This document shows, piece after piece, positions 1 to 12,482 of a DNA stretch of 64,000 bases. A model generated the notes under the pieces. It did not search any database and was not told the DNA's origin. It was given only the letters and a program-made list of their open reading frames with translations. Source of the stretch: Chrysopilus asiliformis (Eukaryota > Arthropoda > Insecta > Diptera > Rhagionidae). Where the stretch lies: contig OZ035960.1 of the NCBI GenBank assembly GCA_964034945.1, positions 12,283,457-12,347,456 on the forward strand. The letters are read 5' to 3'. Positions within the stretch are counted from its first letter, which is position 1; each line of letters opens with the position of its first letter. A program made the position numbers and the translations under genes.

Positions 1-330
1 CCAAATTGGAAAAGCACGCAATCTTCAATATAAACTTATAGATCTTACATATACATTAATATGAAAACAGGGAAAACTATGTTTTCATGGTAAATTTTAC
101 ATTGTTTGTTGATGAATTGATATGTACTATTGAAAAACCCAGAGTAAAATACAAAATAATATAAATCATATATCATTTTACATTGAAGATTTGTAAATTT
201 TACAATTTTCCATATCATTTAGTACATGTGAGTTAATAAAATCCGAAATTACATTTTTCGACTATAAAATCATGCATTTTACGTAATTTTTTTACATTTC
301 AACTCAAACTTTTGTATTTTTGTGAGGTTA

Positions 331-777
331 ATGGGGCTATTCACGAATGTAAATGTATCTGCAACTGTAACTTTACATGTTCCACATGATCCACACTAAT
401 TTTACATTAGATTCCAAATTGGTATTCACAAACTGTAACTGAATAATAGGGATTCCTGACAGTTGCTTCTTCTGAACTGTATAACAAATCGTATAAACAT
501 TTCTTTCTAAGTATTTTTATTTAACTTACTCAGAATCTTCTTCCCATCCATTATACAACAATATTAAGTCCGACATATTTCCTTTATTCTTAAAATTTTG
601 CATTTTTCTTAAAAAATGTAACCTTATGGATAAGTTTTCTCTCGGCATAAACTTACAGATGATTTGACAGCTAGTTACAGATACAGAATGTCAAAGTTAC
701 AGTTTGTGAATAGCAAAGTGGACTGAAAATGTAAAGTTACAGATACAGAGCAATCTTACATTTTAAGAATAGGCCCA
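331..777. mobile_element. TIR element (MITE-like), imperfect ends
   Basis: The left end GGGGCTATTCACGAATGTAA and the reverse complement of the right end (GGGCCTATTCTTAAAATGTA) match imperfectly. Inside both, a second shared block (CTGTAACTTTACAT) follows. There is no coding capacity. Flanking bases 1-330 are AT-rich with no gene. Confidence 0.5.
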
Positions 778-1594
778 TAATTTTGCATTTTCAAATGTAA
801 AAAGAAAAAAAAGTTGATGCCTTCAGCCGCCATATTTCCCATTGACATTTAATGCAAACGATTTCGCTTCGAGAATTAAATTTCTTATTTCAGGCTAATG
901 ACTGAAGGAAATTGTATAAAATATGGATAGGAGACATTTTTGAAACAGCACAATTTTATTGGCATCAAAATTTCATTGCAAAAGAAAAAACAAATTTGAC
1001 CTGCAAAAAAAAATTGAAGAAATTTTTCGTTAAAAACTAAATAATTTGATGGCCCATTAAAATCTGTTTAAATTTCAGATCCAATATTGCCGAAAATTTT
1101 TAATTGCAAGTAAAATCACGACATCCAATTGGAGTAAAAGTCCATTATAAATTAATACTCCACAAAAAGTTTCCATTAATTTATCGCCATTAGATTTTTC
1201 TTGTTCGCTTTCTGTTTACGTTTTTATTTGTTCATCTCTGTTCAATCAACATGCAAGTAAGTATTCGAGGGAGAAAGAAAACGCCGCATATTTGCTGCTT
1301 AAAATGCACACCATAGATATCAATTCATATGACAAAATGTTGAATTTACAATGCGGCCGTGTTTCACATTGCTCAATGTAAATCTTACAATTTTGCGCAA
1401 TGGCGCCCTTTTATAGTTGAAACATACGAATTCATATGTGTTTTCTATGACTTTTTCGCTCAGTGTATGATAAAATATTGGGTATCTCTAAAAAACACTT
1501 AAAAAAAACTAATTGATGTTGAGATTTGGCACAGAATCAGCTTTTATCAAAAGTTAACCCCTATTAACCCCTAATTGAACCACTCCTTCCCAAA
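778..1594. other. AT-rich stretch, nothing recognised
   Basis: No coding-like frame, RNA gene or paired ends seen; only A/T-rich low-complexity sequence. Confidence 0.5.
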
Positions 1595-1866
1595 CACTCA
1601 GAAAAATGTCCAGGTCAACTTTTTGTCAGGTTAACTCTGACCTTACAGAGGTTTCTGTAAGCCAGCTAGCGGTCAGAGTTAACATATCTAAGGTCAACTC
1701 GTGCAGCTCCCAATGCCCTACTTCACCTGCTGGTGGCTTAATTTCAGAATTTCTCCGACCACAGGTCAACTCAGTTTTACTTGCCCACATGCAGGCGAAC
1801 GCGCGCCTGCCCGAGGCCAATTACGCCGTATGTAGGTAGTCGAGTTAGCCTCCATTTTTCTGAGTG
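1595..1866. mobile_element. MITE family 1, copy 1 (ends CACTCAGAAAAATG)
   Basis: Perfect 14-base TIRs (CACTCAGAAAAATG, and CATTTTTCTGAGTG at the right) bound 272 bp that is GC-richer than its flanks. An inner palindrome around 1653-1685 contains GTTAACTCTGACC and its complement. A second copy lies at 22620-22903. Short open frames inside are non-coding. Confidence 0.75.
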
Positions 1867-4800
1867 CATTCCCATACAAATATAAAAAAGTTTTTCCATT
1901 TTCTTGAAAACGGTTCATTTTTTCCAAAAATTTGTCTAAACAAAAAGTGTTTATAATATGCTTCTACATAACTTTCCCATAAACCAAAATCCAATTGGCG
2001 ACAATCTTTATCAATCCAATTGGATAGCACAACTCCAATAGAATCGATTAAGATGCCAAAATCGATTAAGGTTTACTGGTAGAAGTCGATCTTACAAGTT
2101 TGATTGAAGGTTTTTTCTTCATCTTCGCTTGAAGTACCATAGCAAGATTTATTTGTAAAATAAATGTTGAAAGAAAAAAATGTGATAAAAACAAATATTG
2201 ACATTTATATATGCAGAAATGATTCTGGATTTTTTGACATCTGCAGAAAAAGTTGAGGTTTTTAATAAAACTGGTCTTTGTTAATTCTTTGCCCATTTTC
2301 AGTTTTTTTTTTGTTAAAAATTATCTATTTTCAGATGTCTTTCATTTATTATTTCGTTAAGCCACCGAATAAACAAATATGAGCTAAATGACGAAAATTT
2401 GGGTTATGTTCTTCATTAAAAAATCTCAATTATCTACTAGAATTGTGAAAAGAATTACAATTTTCCGTTTCACAGAGAAAGCAAATTCACATGAGAAACG
2501 ACACAAAAGGAATTGCAAATTCAAAAGAAACTAGAGTTTCCATAAAGAATTAAAAAGCAGACCATCATTTGTTAAAAGTCCTCTATAATTCCGCCATGCA
2601 AACGTTTTCAATTGAAAAAGTCGTCCTTACAAAAGTAAAACCTCTTGAAAGTTATCCTGTTTTCATCCCATTTAATATAACAAACATCTGTTGCCTACTT
2701 TATTCATCCCATTCCGGCATTGTTGAATCAAAGAACTAACATTGACCTATATCCCAGCCTGGTATCCTTGGGGCATATATTCTTTAAAAGAAAACTGCCA
2801 AACAACATATGTTTCATCATAATTTAGTCGTTAAAACACCCATTCGTATACTTTCGCTATGGTGAACAAAAGGTGAAAAAAAACTAACGTGAAAAAAGCC
2901 ACAAATAATGAAAAATATTTGATGAAAATTCTAAACGGTCGCATGCGCAACACCTGTCCGTATGTCAACAAAAAACTAAAATACCTAAAATTAAAGCGAA
3001 TACCGCACCACAAATGGAAATTTAAATTATGAGTAAAATGGAGTTACGTAAAAATCAGGTGTCTGGGTCAGGTTTAAATTAATCCTAAGGGATATCACCG
3101 ACTCAACTGGATTCATTGCAGTCCCAATTTTAAATAAGAAGGAAAGGGCCTCCTCTTGCATATCGTGATACTTTGTATAGGTTTGACTGTATGTAAGCCA
3201 GTTTAGTTGGCAGAGCAAGAGTATTGAGGGTTGTTGAAAGGGTGCTGCTCACATGACACTCAAACCGAAAAGGATGTCTACTGAAAACTTTCCCGCCAAA
3301 CATAAGTAAACTTGGGGTGGTTTTCGATTCTCAGTTCGTCCCTTCTAATGTTGTTTGTAAACAAAGCGCCGCATGGCATGGCCTTTACGGTACATTGCAG
3401 TCACGTTTTCGCTAGCACCGAAGATTTTTAGCCCACACATGTGTAAAATTCCTGCTCTCAACTCCCCAATATTCCACCCGACCTACCACTATAGCAAAAT
3501 TTAGCTCATATGTCGCCGGAAAGCAAAAGGATAACCTGGCAGAAGGATATTGGAGCGAACTACAAATACACAGAGACGTGGAGATTTTCCGGAGAATTTA
3601 ACTCGCTCTCGAAATTCGCCAGGCAAAAATTTGAGGGTTGAAAAATAAATGCCAAGGGAGAAAAAGTCATTTTTGTCTTTCTCCAGCTGCTCTGGAGCTG
3701 ATCCGCCGCCACTTCTGCTTGACCGCCGCCGGTGGCAGTGAGAAAATTTTTATTTCTCCGATGTAATGACGACTTGGGGATAAATTATGCAAGGATACGC
3801 AAGTAGACCTGAAGGCGCCACACGCGCCTTAAGATTTATCACCTCGAAAATTACCAATAATTAGTCAAGCAGCCACAAAAGAATTCGACTTTTCTCGAGA
3901 TGTTGGCGAATGCTACAAATAAATGTAATGAAATCTTCGCAATCGGGAGGGTGGTAAGTGGAAAAGACTTTTCACATTCCATAGCAGATACTCACCCCTC
4001 TGTACCAAAATGGCTGCAAAAAGGATCCAATAGAGTAGACGATTCATTTTTCCTTTAATATCGATGTAAAAATTCTGCCTAGTTTTGTTTTACTAATTCC
4101 TGGATAATATGCTGTGAAATTCGTCTGCTATTCGTTTGGTCCTGAAAAAGAATTTCGCTGACCAGGATAGCTATCGAAGGGTTCACTAATATGAAAAAAT
4201 CTTAAGGAACCGAAAAAAAAAATTTTCCCCTTGCAAAAATTGAGGTCACTGCCTATTAGTCACTGAATTTCAAATGAAAAACATTTTCCGTTCAACACTA
4301 ATTGCTGTTTTAACACTTTTCCAACATTGTCAAATGGAAATTTTCAATATTTAATTGAGATTTTCACAATTTTCCTGGACGAGCAAAAATTTTCCCGTCA
4401 CCACACGATAGACTTCTTGCGAGCACGAATCATGCACAAGTAGAGAAGGAAATGCGAAAAGCTTAAGGAACAGGACTCCACGATACCGTAGATGATGATG
4501 TGAAGTACGAGAGCAGCACGAACACATTTTTGGCTGGGGAAAAACTTTTCCGTTCGTCATCGGATGGAAAACTGGGTGAGAGTCCTGAGAACTGGACTGC
4601 TCACTTCACACTATACTTCTCGCCTTTTCATCCTGTTGCGGTATAACACGGTTTTATGGTCTCCCCGGTATTATTCAGTGTCGCGTTAATCCTGTATTGT
4701 CTCGTGGATAAATGCTGACCCCAACACATGCCGGGTAAAGAAAATTATCTCTGAGTCCGGGATCAAATGACTATTTTCCCTTTTTCCTTGGTGTTAAACC

Positions 4801-5375
4801 GTTTACCCACAGTGGCAGTTGATTTGTGAGGATTTCAAATTGTTCCTCTGTGACGCTACATAACAATTGGGACTACAGTGGGTAGTAAAGTTTAGGAGAA
4901 ATAATATTTTTCTTAAATGTTTTAATAACGTTATCCGAAAAAAAAATTTCTAGTTGACATGATTTTCCTACAATTTCCAGCCAACATTTTTTTCTTGTGA
5001 AATTTGTTTTTATTGCCTTAGCGGCCCAAAATGTTTACTTGCAGCATTCTAAGCAAAATCGCACTAGTTCGTAGTACTACAAATGGTTTTTGCAAGAAAT
5101 TCAAACTTAGCTGCTTCAGACACATTCATTGGAACTTTTCTGTATAACAGAAGTTATTTTTGGGTGGAGAACTTCCAACGACTGTATCTCATGAAGCCAA
5201 GTTTGTATTACCGACTCAAAAGGCCGACAAAAACAAAATTTTTCGCACTTGGCTCAAAGTATTTTTTGGGTGGTTTGGCATTGCTGCTTCCAAACCTGGC
5301 ATTTCGTAAATTTAATAGTTAATACCAATTACAAATAGTCAAAATCGACCATTTTTATAAGAAATTATAAGAAAC
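1867..5375. other. Intergenic stretch, no gene recognised
   Basis: AT-rich apart from a more balanced part at 3.3-4.9 kb. Open frames here are short and show no family motif. No RNA gene was recognised. Confidence 0.5.
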
Positions 5376-5676
5376 TAGGGGCTGCGCCCCGAACCGCTTC
5401 GCGGTTCACCCCCCACATGCGTTTAATTTATTTATCGGTTCAGTAGTTTCCCCGCGAAAGAGTAACATAGCGCAAAAACTAAGTTTCGAGATCACTTTAC
5501 CCCCTCCCCTTACTCCCCCCACCCCTCGCACTACTTTTCCGTATGCCTATGTTGGAACCAGAACTACCACAGACACTCATGCCAAATTTCAAGTCAATCG
5601 GTTCAGCCGTCTTTGCATGAAAGAGGAACAGACAGACAGACAGACAGCAACTCATTTTTATATATTAGTATGATTT
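5376..5676 (+). repeat. GACA-tailed interspersed repeat, copy 1
   Basis: Shares a long block with 63527-63898 and, inverted, with 54217-54541: GGTTCAGTAGTTTCCCCGCG, a C-rich tract, AATCGGTTCAGCCGT, then (GACA)n and the 3' end TTTTTATATATTAGTATGAT. The fixed 3' end and variable 5' start look like a 5'-truncated retroelement or its non-autonomous derivative. The family was not identified. Confidence 0.7.
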
Positions 5677-5873
5677 AACGACTTGGTAATAAAATTTACT
5701 ATATTTCGTAGTTAAATTGACTATTTTTTCTATTGAAATTAACTATTTTGTAATTGAAATTAACTTTTATGGTGAAAGTTCCGATTACCAATTATAAAGT
5801 AGTTATAGATTCACTTTTTTTTCACCGTGTGTAGTTGACCTTCCTTAGAGCCGGCTTTTCTAGGCTTCCTAGT

Positions 5874-6013
5874 AAAATCGGCTAAGGGCTTGGCATACCG
5901 AATGCGTTGAGTTGCCGCAGGTCCATATTTTTAAAAGTCTAAATTTGCATATCGTTATATGGACCTGCGGTAACGCAATGTAGTCGGTATTCCAAGTCCT
6001 TAACAGGATTTTT
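5874..6013. repeat. Fold-back inverted repeat, about 55-bp arms
   Basis: Arms 5874-5928 and 5957-6013 pair with several mismatches; the best block is CCGCAGGTCCATAT. A short AT loop separates them. Probably a small MITE. Confidence 0.7.
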
Positions 6014-7483
6014 GTGTGTGCTAACCTAGATTAGAACTCAATTTTAATACAAATGTTTTTTCAATTAAATAAAACCAAATACTAGTTTTTTATATCGTTT
6101 TTTTTTATTTTTCTTTTAATATATATTGTAATTATGCTTTTGTCCATTTTTTTCACTTTATTTTTCAATTATATAATTTCATATTTCAATAGAACACACA
6201 TCGAAAAAGGTTTATTATAATTAAATTATTGTTTTCATTAAATTTAATGTTAATTTATGTTTTTTTTTCTTTAAATATTTATTAAGAAGAAATGCTAATT
6301 TGGTAAACAAAATTGACCTTAAAAAATTTACAAATGTTCATTTTTTTTTGTATTCTTATTTAAGTTTACACAGACTTTGTTTTTCCTGAAACTAATTCTA
6401 TTTTTTTTTTAAATATAAATTTGTTTAGTCAAAAAGAATTCTCCTATTCTATGTTTTGCTAAATCTTTCCAATTTAAAAAGAAACTTATATTGAAATCAG
6501 TATCTTAAGAATATTGTGCAAAACTCTTTATTTGTCGAAGCATAAAAAAAATGATTGTGGAGATATCTATTTTATTCTATTTAATTCAAACAATGCGCGG
6601 GCGTGTCATATGATTTTATTAATAAGATTTTCATGTAAATCAATTACATCGAGGAAAAATTCAGATATTAGACGAAGAATAAATTATTAATCAGCTAAAT
6701 TTTATACTTAAATTAATTATATTAATACATTACTTACACGAATTTTAAATTACTTCCCATTTTTTGGTATATTTATTATTTTTATTTATAGTTTTTTTTC
6801 TTTTTTGGTTGGTATTTCAGTTACTTGTTTCTTATTTTTTATATTGATTCAATAATTTTCGTCAAACTGTTAAACATTTAAATCTTCCAGGAGTAACAGT
6901 CGGGAGGTTTCCTATTTTTGTTTAGTTTAAAGGACCAGCCTTTAAACAAATTGCTAATGCTCATGCCAGATGAGCTCCTTATGGGTTTCTACGGTCGTTT
7001 TTTTTATCTAAGCGTACTTTTAATTTAATCATTACACACATGTATGTTTGAATGCCAGTTAATAGTAAAATTTATTTCAAATCTATTTTAAAAACAACAT
7101 TTATTGAAATTATTAATATTTTAAATATGGATTCTATGTCTCGTGTGTGTTTTCTCAAGGAATTAAAAGAATTCCCATAAATTTCGAAGTTTTATTTTTA
7201 CTTGAGAAGTATTTTGTCTTTTTTCTCGACTAGGGTGGTGCCTTAGAACAGATAAATATACATGACATTGAAAACTTAAACCACTTTAAGAAGTTGTAAA
7301 AAAAAACTTATTGAGATTTCATGTAATTTTTGATATCTCTAAGGAACTTTCCCTATAATACGTTACATTAATTTTTGCTTTACAAAACCCCTCCGCGTTC
7401 CCCTTCTCCCACTATATATTTTTTCGAGATTTGTACGTACTTTAATATTGCCATCACAATATATAAGTACCCTGCTTCCTTAA
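6014..7483. other. Very AT-rich intergenic stretch, no gene
   Basis: Long T- and A-runs; no coding-like frame or paired ends recognised. Confidence 0.5.
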
Positions 7484-7673
7484 AGCCGGCCATACATTAT
7501 GAGACTTGTTCTAAAACCATGTTGTACAACTTGTCTTGGTGGAGGCAAAATCAACAGGGTTTTGATTTTTGTCGAACCTAAAATTTGGTACTACAACCAG
7601 CCCATACACGATCCAACATTGCCTACAACCGAACCAAGTTGTACAACAAGTCTCATAATGTATGGCCGGCTTA
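7484..7673. mobile_element. MITE with about 30-bp TIRs, TTA/TAA-type flanks
   Basis: The left end AGCCGGCCATACATTATGAG and the right end are near-perfect inverted copies that continue through GACTTGTT, followed by GTACAACTTG blocks. TAA/TTA bases on both sides would fit a 3-bp target duplication of the PIF/Harbinger kind. Short open frames here are not genes. Confidence 0.7.
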
Positions 7674-7961
7674 ACTGTGTAACGTATTTAATAGAGAGTC
7701 CCCAATTTACATTAAGCTAGTTGCTAGTAGCTGGCAACTAGGACAAAAGTTGGATTTCTCAAACGAATTCCATTGTATTTAATAGTTCACTCCAATGGAA
7801 AATCTTTCGAGAGAAATAAATATTCCAGATGACCTATAAATCCAAAAATTTCATAATTTCTGCGGTCAAAACAATAACAATATTTTGATGGTAGTTCAAA
7901 AAGCCACTGATATTATAAAGGGTGGTTAAATTTTAACTTATTATGAAAATGGGCGTTCAAC

Positions 7962-8165
7962 TTCTTTCTTTGGGGTTATTTGAAAGAAAAGGTGTCCGTC
8001 GATAAGCCAGCAAGAATTCAAGAGCTAAAGGATGAGATAATTCGGCACATTAACGGCATAGAACCTCAATTATGCCTCAGCGTCATCGAAAATTTGGACC
8101 ATCGGATGGAGGTGTGCCGCCGAGGTCGCGGCGGCCATTTGGCCGATATTTTGTTCCATACATAA
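7962..8165 (+). pseudogene. Tc1/mariner transposase C-terminal fragment
   Basis: The frame starts FFLWGYLKEKV, the sequence that follows the last catalytic Asp in this transposase group, and ends RRGRGGHLADILFHT plus TAA. It is related to the C-terminus of the relic at 27.7-28.4 kb (FLWGYVK, SRGGHLPEIIFKT). The catalytic core is missing, so it is not functional. Confidence 0.8.
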
Positions 8166-8169
8166 TTGA

Positions 8170-8237
8170 ACCATAGCAATATTTTCATAATAAGCCTGAA
8201 TAACTTTAACGCGTTGCTCGATTGTGTATCTTTCCAT
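8170..8237 (-). pseudogene. Tc1/mariner transposase N-terminal fragment
   Basis: ATG at 8237-8235 gives MERYTIEQRVKVIQAYYEN, the start of a helix-turn-helix DNA-binding domain of this transposase type. It runs into the oppositely oriented C-terminal fragment after about 22 codons. Confidence 0.65.
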
Positions 8238-8352
8238 GGTTCAAATTGAGTTAGTCTGAAATTGAGAATTGTCAAATGAAATGCAGAAAAAAACTTGACG
8301 TTTAGGTGTGGTTCACATTCAACATCGGCCCTTAAAATTTAACCACCCTTTA

Positions 8353-9673
8353 CTTGAAAGATCTGGAGTGCGTTCGAGGACGCATTGATAGTCGTAGTGA
8401 CGTCAACCTCCCATAGCTGAACAATGTAAACCGTGCTTTACTTGCATATTCGATATTAAAAACTATACAAAATCTCTTCTAATTAACAACAAAAAGGTTT
8501 GTGCTTCGGAAAATGTTAACCAGTTTTCATACAGCTATTATACATTTGTTCACTTCTAAACGAGTACACACTTTTTTTTAAAGACTTTTTGTGCATAATA
8601 AATGTTTTGGCATTTTTTTTAAGAATAAGTGCATTTTACACGATATTTACCATTTTAATAATTTCTTGATTTGTGCCTAATATTGTGTGGAAATAAAAAT
8701 CATATCATATGCTATTTAGAAGTATAATATATATATATATGTTCCTTTAATTTATTTATAAATACAAGGTCCATATGAAGGTACATTTTGAAATAATTAT
8801 TATTATTCAATCTTGTTTTTTTTTTTAATTTTTAAATTTAGTTCAGTCAATGATTTTTTTTCCCAAATAAAGTTTTTCCCAAATAAATTTCTAAACCTAT
8901 TCTTTCTAGTACTGTTTTTCGTTTATTTAGTTTAAATTATATTTTATACCATTTAAAGTAAATCTTTTGTAGAACATTTACAAATTATTTATTATTATTT
9001 TTTTTTTCAAAAACGAATTGATTAAGTTTCCTAGATTACAACGACATTTATTGTTTTTTTTACTGTTTTACTTTTTATGTTTCTCCATCAAATTGATTTT
9101 TTTTTCCTTAAAATTTGTATTTTTTTAACTACAATTTAATTACTAGTTGTTTATTATAAGTTTTATAATTAAGAACACATTGATTTTTTTAGTTTATGTT
9201 TATATTAAATGATTTCATTTTTTTTAGTTTCCTTGTCGAAATTAGTTTGAAAAATAAATAGATTTATCAAAGTATCTCAAAATTATTGTGCTGAATGATT
9301 TTAGAAATGAAATTATCGATTAGACGTTAAAAATCAATTAGTAAAAAAGAAGGTTGTTGAAAAATATAAAACATCATATACAATCAATAGAATTTCGAGT
9401 AAGTTTTCATTAAAATGTAAAAGAATCCGTTCGAAATTTCCCAGATAATTAAAAAAGAGCTAACATATAGGAAGGATTAAAGTCATTTTTTTAGTTTTAG
9501 ATCAAATTTCCAATTCGCATGATAACTTTAAGCGAGTGTTTTAACATCGAAAAATGCTTAAAGGAAAAAAAATATGTTCCTGGTAACATGGATAATTTCT
9601 CTTGCTGATCATAAGTAATTTTGGTCATTAGAATAAACATTCAATTATAAAATTTTGTTTATATGATCTAAGA
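8353..9673. other. AT-rich flank downstream of the NWD-like gene, no gene
   Basis: Dominated by A/T runs, with an (AT)n tract near 8729-8741. Part may be the 3' UTR of the NWD-like gene. Confidence 0.5.
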
Positions 9674-9679
9674 TTTATT
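9674..9679 (-). other. Possible poly(A) signal of the NWD-like gene
   Basis: AATAAA on the minus strand starts five bases after the stop codon. It is very close to the stop, and other AATAAA copies lie farther downstream in this AT-rich sequence, so use of this one is uncertain. Confidence 0.35.
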
Positions 9680-9683
9680 TCGA

Positions 9684-12482
9684 TTATAAATCAAAGGTTT
9701 TTCCATCATTTTCGGCATGTCCGTAAATTACGTTGGCGCTATTAGCGTTTGCTTCAGTTCCATCGCGTTGATAATTTCGTAATATTAGTGTTATGAGGTT
9801 TGAATGGTTTTCTAGACCTAAAGCTACATATTTTCCATTGGTCAAGATTTCACAAGTTGATATTTTTACTGGGGGTGTGTACACAGCTAAAGGTTTTCCT
9901 AAATATTATAACAAAAAGATTAACATTAATTAAAATTCATTTTTTTTTTATCGCTTTTCAATATTTCACCTGAGTCCAATTCCCATAATCGTACGGAAGT
10001 GTCACGCCCTTCTTTATCGCCAGATAAAAGCACCTTTCCAAGTGGATCTAATTTGACTAAGGTGACTGGGGCATTATGTCCAGATAGCGTACATCGACAA
10101 TTTCCAGTAACCAAATCCCAAATGAGAATTCTAGCGTCTTCGAGTCCGGCTATTACACACGCATTGGTTTGCGATATCGCCAAAGAAACGGTGTTACAGG
10201 ATGGCTTCCATTTCTTAAATAAAGTTCCGCTCTGAAGGTCATAAACGACAATGAAATTTGGTGTCGGTTCGTTTAATTCTTTAGCTACGACACAAACGTA
10301 TGATCCTTCATGAGTGATCGCTGAGAGGGATGTGATGAAATCGTGATGCGGTATCCGTAGATCATAAAGTAATTTACGTTGAGATAAATGCCATACCAGA
10401 AGGGGGAATGGTTTCTGTGTCTCATCGCCGCATACCAAAATCCTTGAAAAAAAATATAAATAAATTCAATTTTTTTTAATTTTTTTATTATATATTCCCA
10501 AGCAGCATTGATGTCAATTTTGACGTTAGTGGTTAATATATCGAGATATTTTTTTGTCTCATGGGCAAACGTTTTATCATACACAAGAGACAAAATATTT
10601 CTCCAGCGACGATATGTAAACCGCTACCGTCACGGTTGACATAAATGCTGCTTGAATAGTAATATGAACGTCTCACCTTCCATCTCCAGAAACTAAAAGT
10701 GAATTCAAAAAGCGATCTTCCCCTGCCTTGAATGTTGTTACACAATCACCTGACTCTAAGTTCATCAAATTGACATACATTCTGTTTCGTGATAAGCAAA
10801 CGAGATGTTTTTCGTCATGAAGGCCAAAATAGGGCATCTTCTGGTTCATGACACCTTTTAGAGTAACCTGCGTAAATTTGAAAAACCAAAATGAATAAAG
10901 TTTTAGAACTGAAAAAACATTTTCTCATAATTAATGAAAATAAAGGAATGTGATTGGAAATACTTTTTCTTTAAGCGAGGGCGTACACGGAGCAACTTTC
11001 GGTCATCAGCATGCCGCAACTTCACCAAATTGTAGGAAAGAAACGAGTGCGGCAAGAGGGGAAAAGTCGCCACTCGAAAAGTGTTCTTCACTTCATCTTT
11101 TACGCACACAAACGAAGTCGCTCGTGTAGCACGTCAACATGCATGTGTGCGTAATTTCATTGAGTCAGTCGGTGCTTAGCCACTGACTTGTAAACATATC
11201 CCAAATAAACAAAAATTGAATGCAAATAGTGAAATCCCAATTACAGGTAGTTTTATTTTTCAGGTAGGTAGGTAAATAACAAATTGCCAGTCCTTGTTCT
11301 TCTATTGTTGGCAGTTTTTATTGTAGCAATTGATGTTGCCTCGGTGCTAGCTAGAAAGGGAATGAGCTGGAAATACAACACATATATGAGAACCACACAC
11401 ACATGAGCGATCGCTTGTTGTAAACAAGTTTTTCCTACTAAAAAGTGAAGAAGCGTGTACGTCGGAAAGGCATTTTGAGGACCAAAAGTTGCCGCGACGA
11501 GAAGAAGCGTGTGCGTTCGCACTAAGAGCTGTCCACTAAATACGTCACAATTTTAGGTAGAGTGGAGGGGCGGTACTAAAGTTTCGGCAAAAAATCGGGA
11601 AAAGGTTTCTGCTTGACGTATTTTATGCACAGCCATTTAAATCGTGACAAAAGGGTTAAGGGAATTCCAAATGCCGAAAATTGTGTGACATATTTTATGG
11701 ACAGCCCCTTTAAAAAGAAAATACTAAAATGAAAAGGTTTTCAAAGCATCAGAAAACAATTTGGCAAAAAAATTTAATATCTAGATTTAATTTTTACCTT
11801 AAATTTCCCTTCATCCAAATCAATGACTTTAATTTCCCTGCGACAAAGTACTGCAGCACCGAATTCTCCAACTGGGCAAAGTGATGTTGGCTGTGGGACG
11901 CCATTTAAACACCTGACGCGTTTACTCTCTGCAACATCCCAGACACAAATCTCTTCCCGTTCTGTACTAATCGACGCCACAAAATATCCCTTGCCACCCA
12001 AATTCATAACAGCATCATACCCGACACTGGGACCCTTATCCGCTTTTGGCTTTTCAGCAACAAATTCATTCAATCGCTCCAAATAAGTCGCTTTAATACC
12101 GGATAAATGATCCTTCCATTTCTTAACAATATCATTCTGAGCAATTTCAGGACTATTTTTAATTGCCTGCTGGAGGAAACTATTTTGCAAGGCATAAAAT
12201 TGGTCAGCATCGTAATTTAGCTCTCGTATATGAGATTCAAGGAAGTTCTTAAGTAGTTTCAGGTGGACATGACTCTCTAATGTATTTCCTATGGATTTTA
12301 AATAATTTTCAACTAAATAGACATCACTGAGGACTTGAACACATCCAGTTGCGATTAATTTATCATGGATCCATTGTAGATCTGTTAGGTACATTGAACG
12401 TATGAATGATTGTTGCTGCTGCTGTTGTTTCTCAATCATAAATGCATGATAAGGCAGTTGAACTAGCTTCTGTGCACTAAAG
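9684..12482 (-). CDS. Exons 8-11 of the NWD-like gene: helical linker and WD40 propeller
   Basis: Exon 8 (12482-11798) has a helical stretch with a short polyglutamine tract (about 12415-12435) and the first WD unit, ending EICVWDV. Exon 9 (10867-10677), exon 10 (10442-9970) and exon 11 (9898-9684) add units, with endings such as LLVWHL, FIVVYDL, ILIWDL and VRLWEL. The exon 10 donor CAG|GTGAAA joins exon 11 to give LDSGKPLAVYTPP, a natural WD40 continuation. If that intron is not spliced, the frame stops at 9926 after about 14 extra codons. The intron at 10868-11797 carries a TIR element. No catalytic role; propellers bind partner proteins. Confidence 0.88.

Larger units (their letters stand above)
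7918..8350. mobile_element. Tc1/mariner-derived element, internally rearranged (433 bp)
   Basis: TIRs AAGGGTGGTTAAATTTTAA at the left and its complement at the right are flanked by TA on both sides (7916-7917, 8351-8352), the Tc1/mariner target duplication. It contains a transposase C-terminus on the plus strand and a transposase N-terminus on the minus strand; see the two fragments listed separately. Confidence 0.85.

Noticed and set aside
9926..9969. KSDKKKMNFN as the true C-terminus of the NWD-like protein
   Set aside because: The CAG|GTGAAA donor joins exon 11 in frame and restores a WD40 blade, so the extension is more likely intron.
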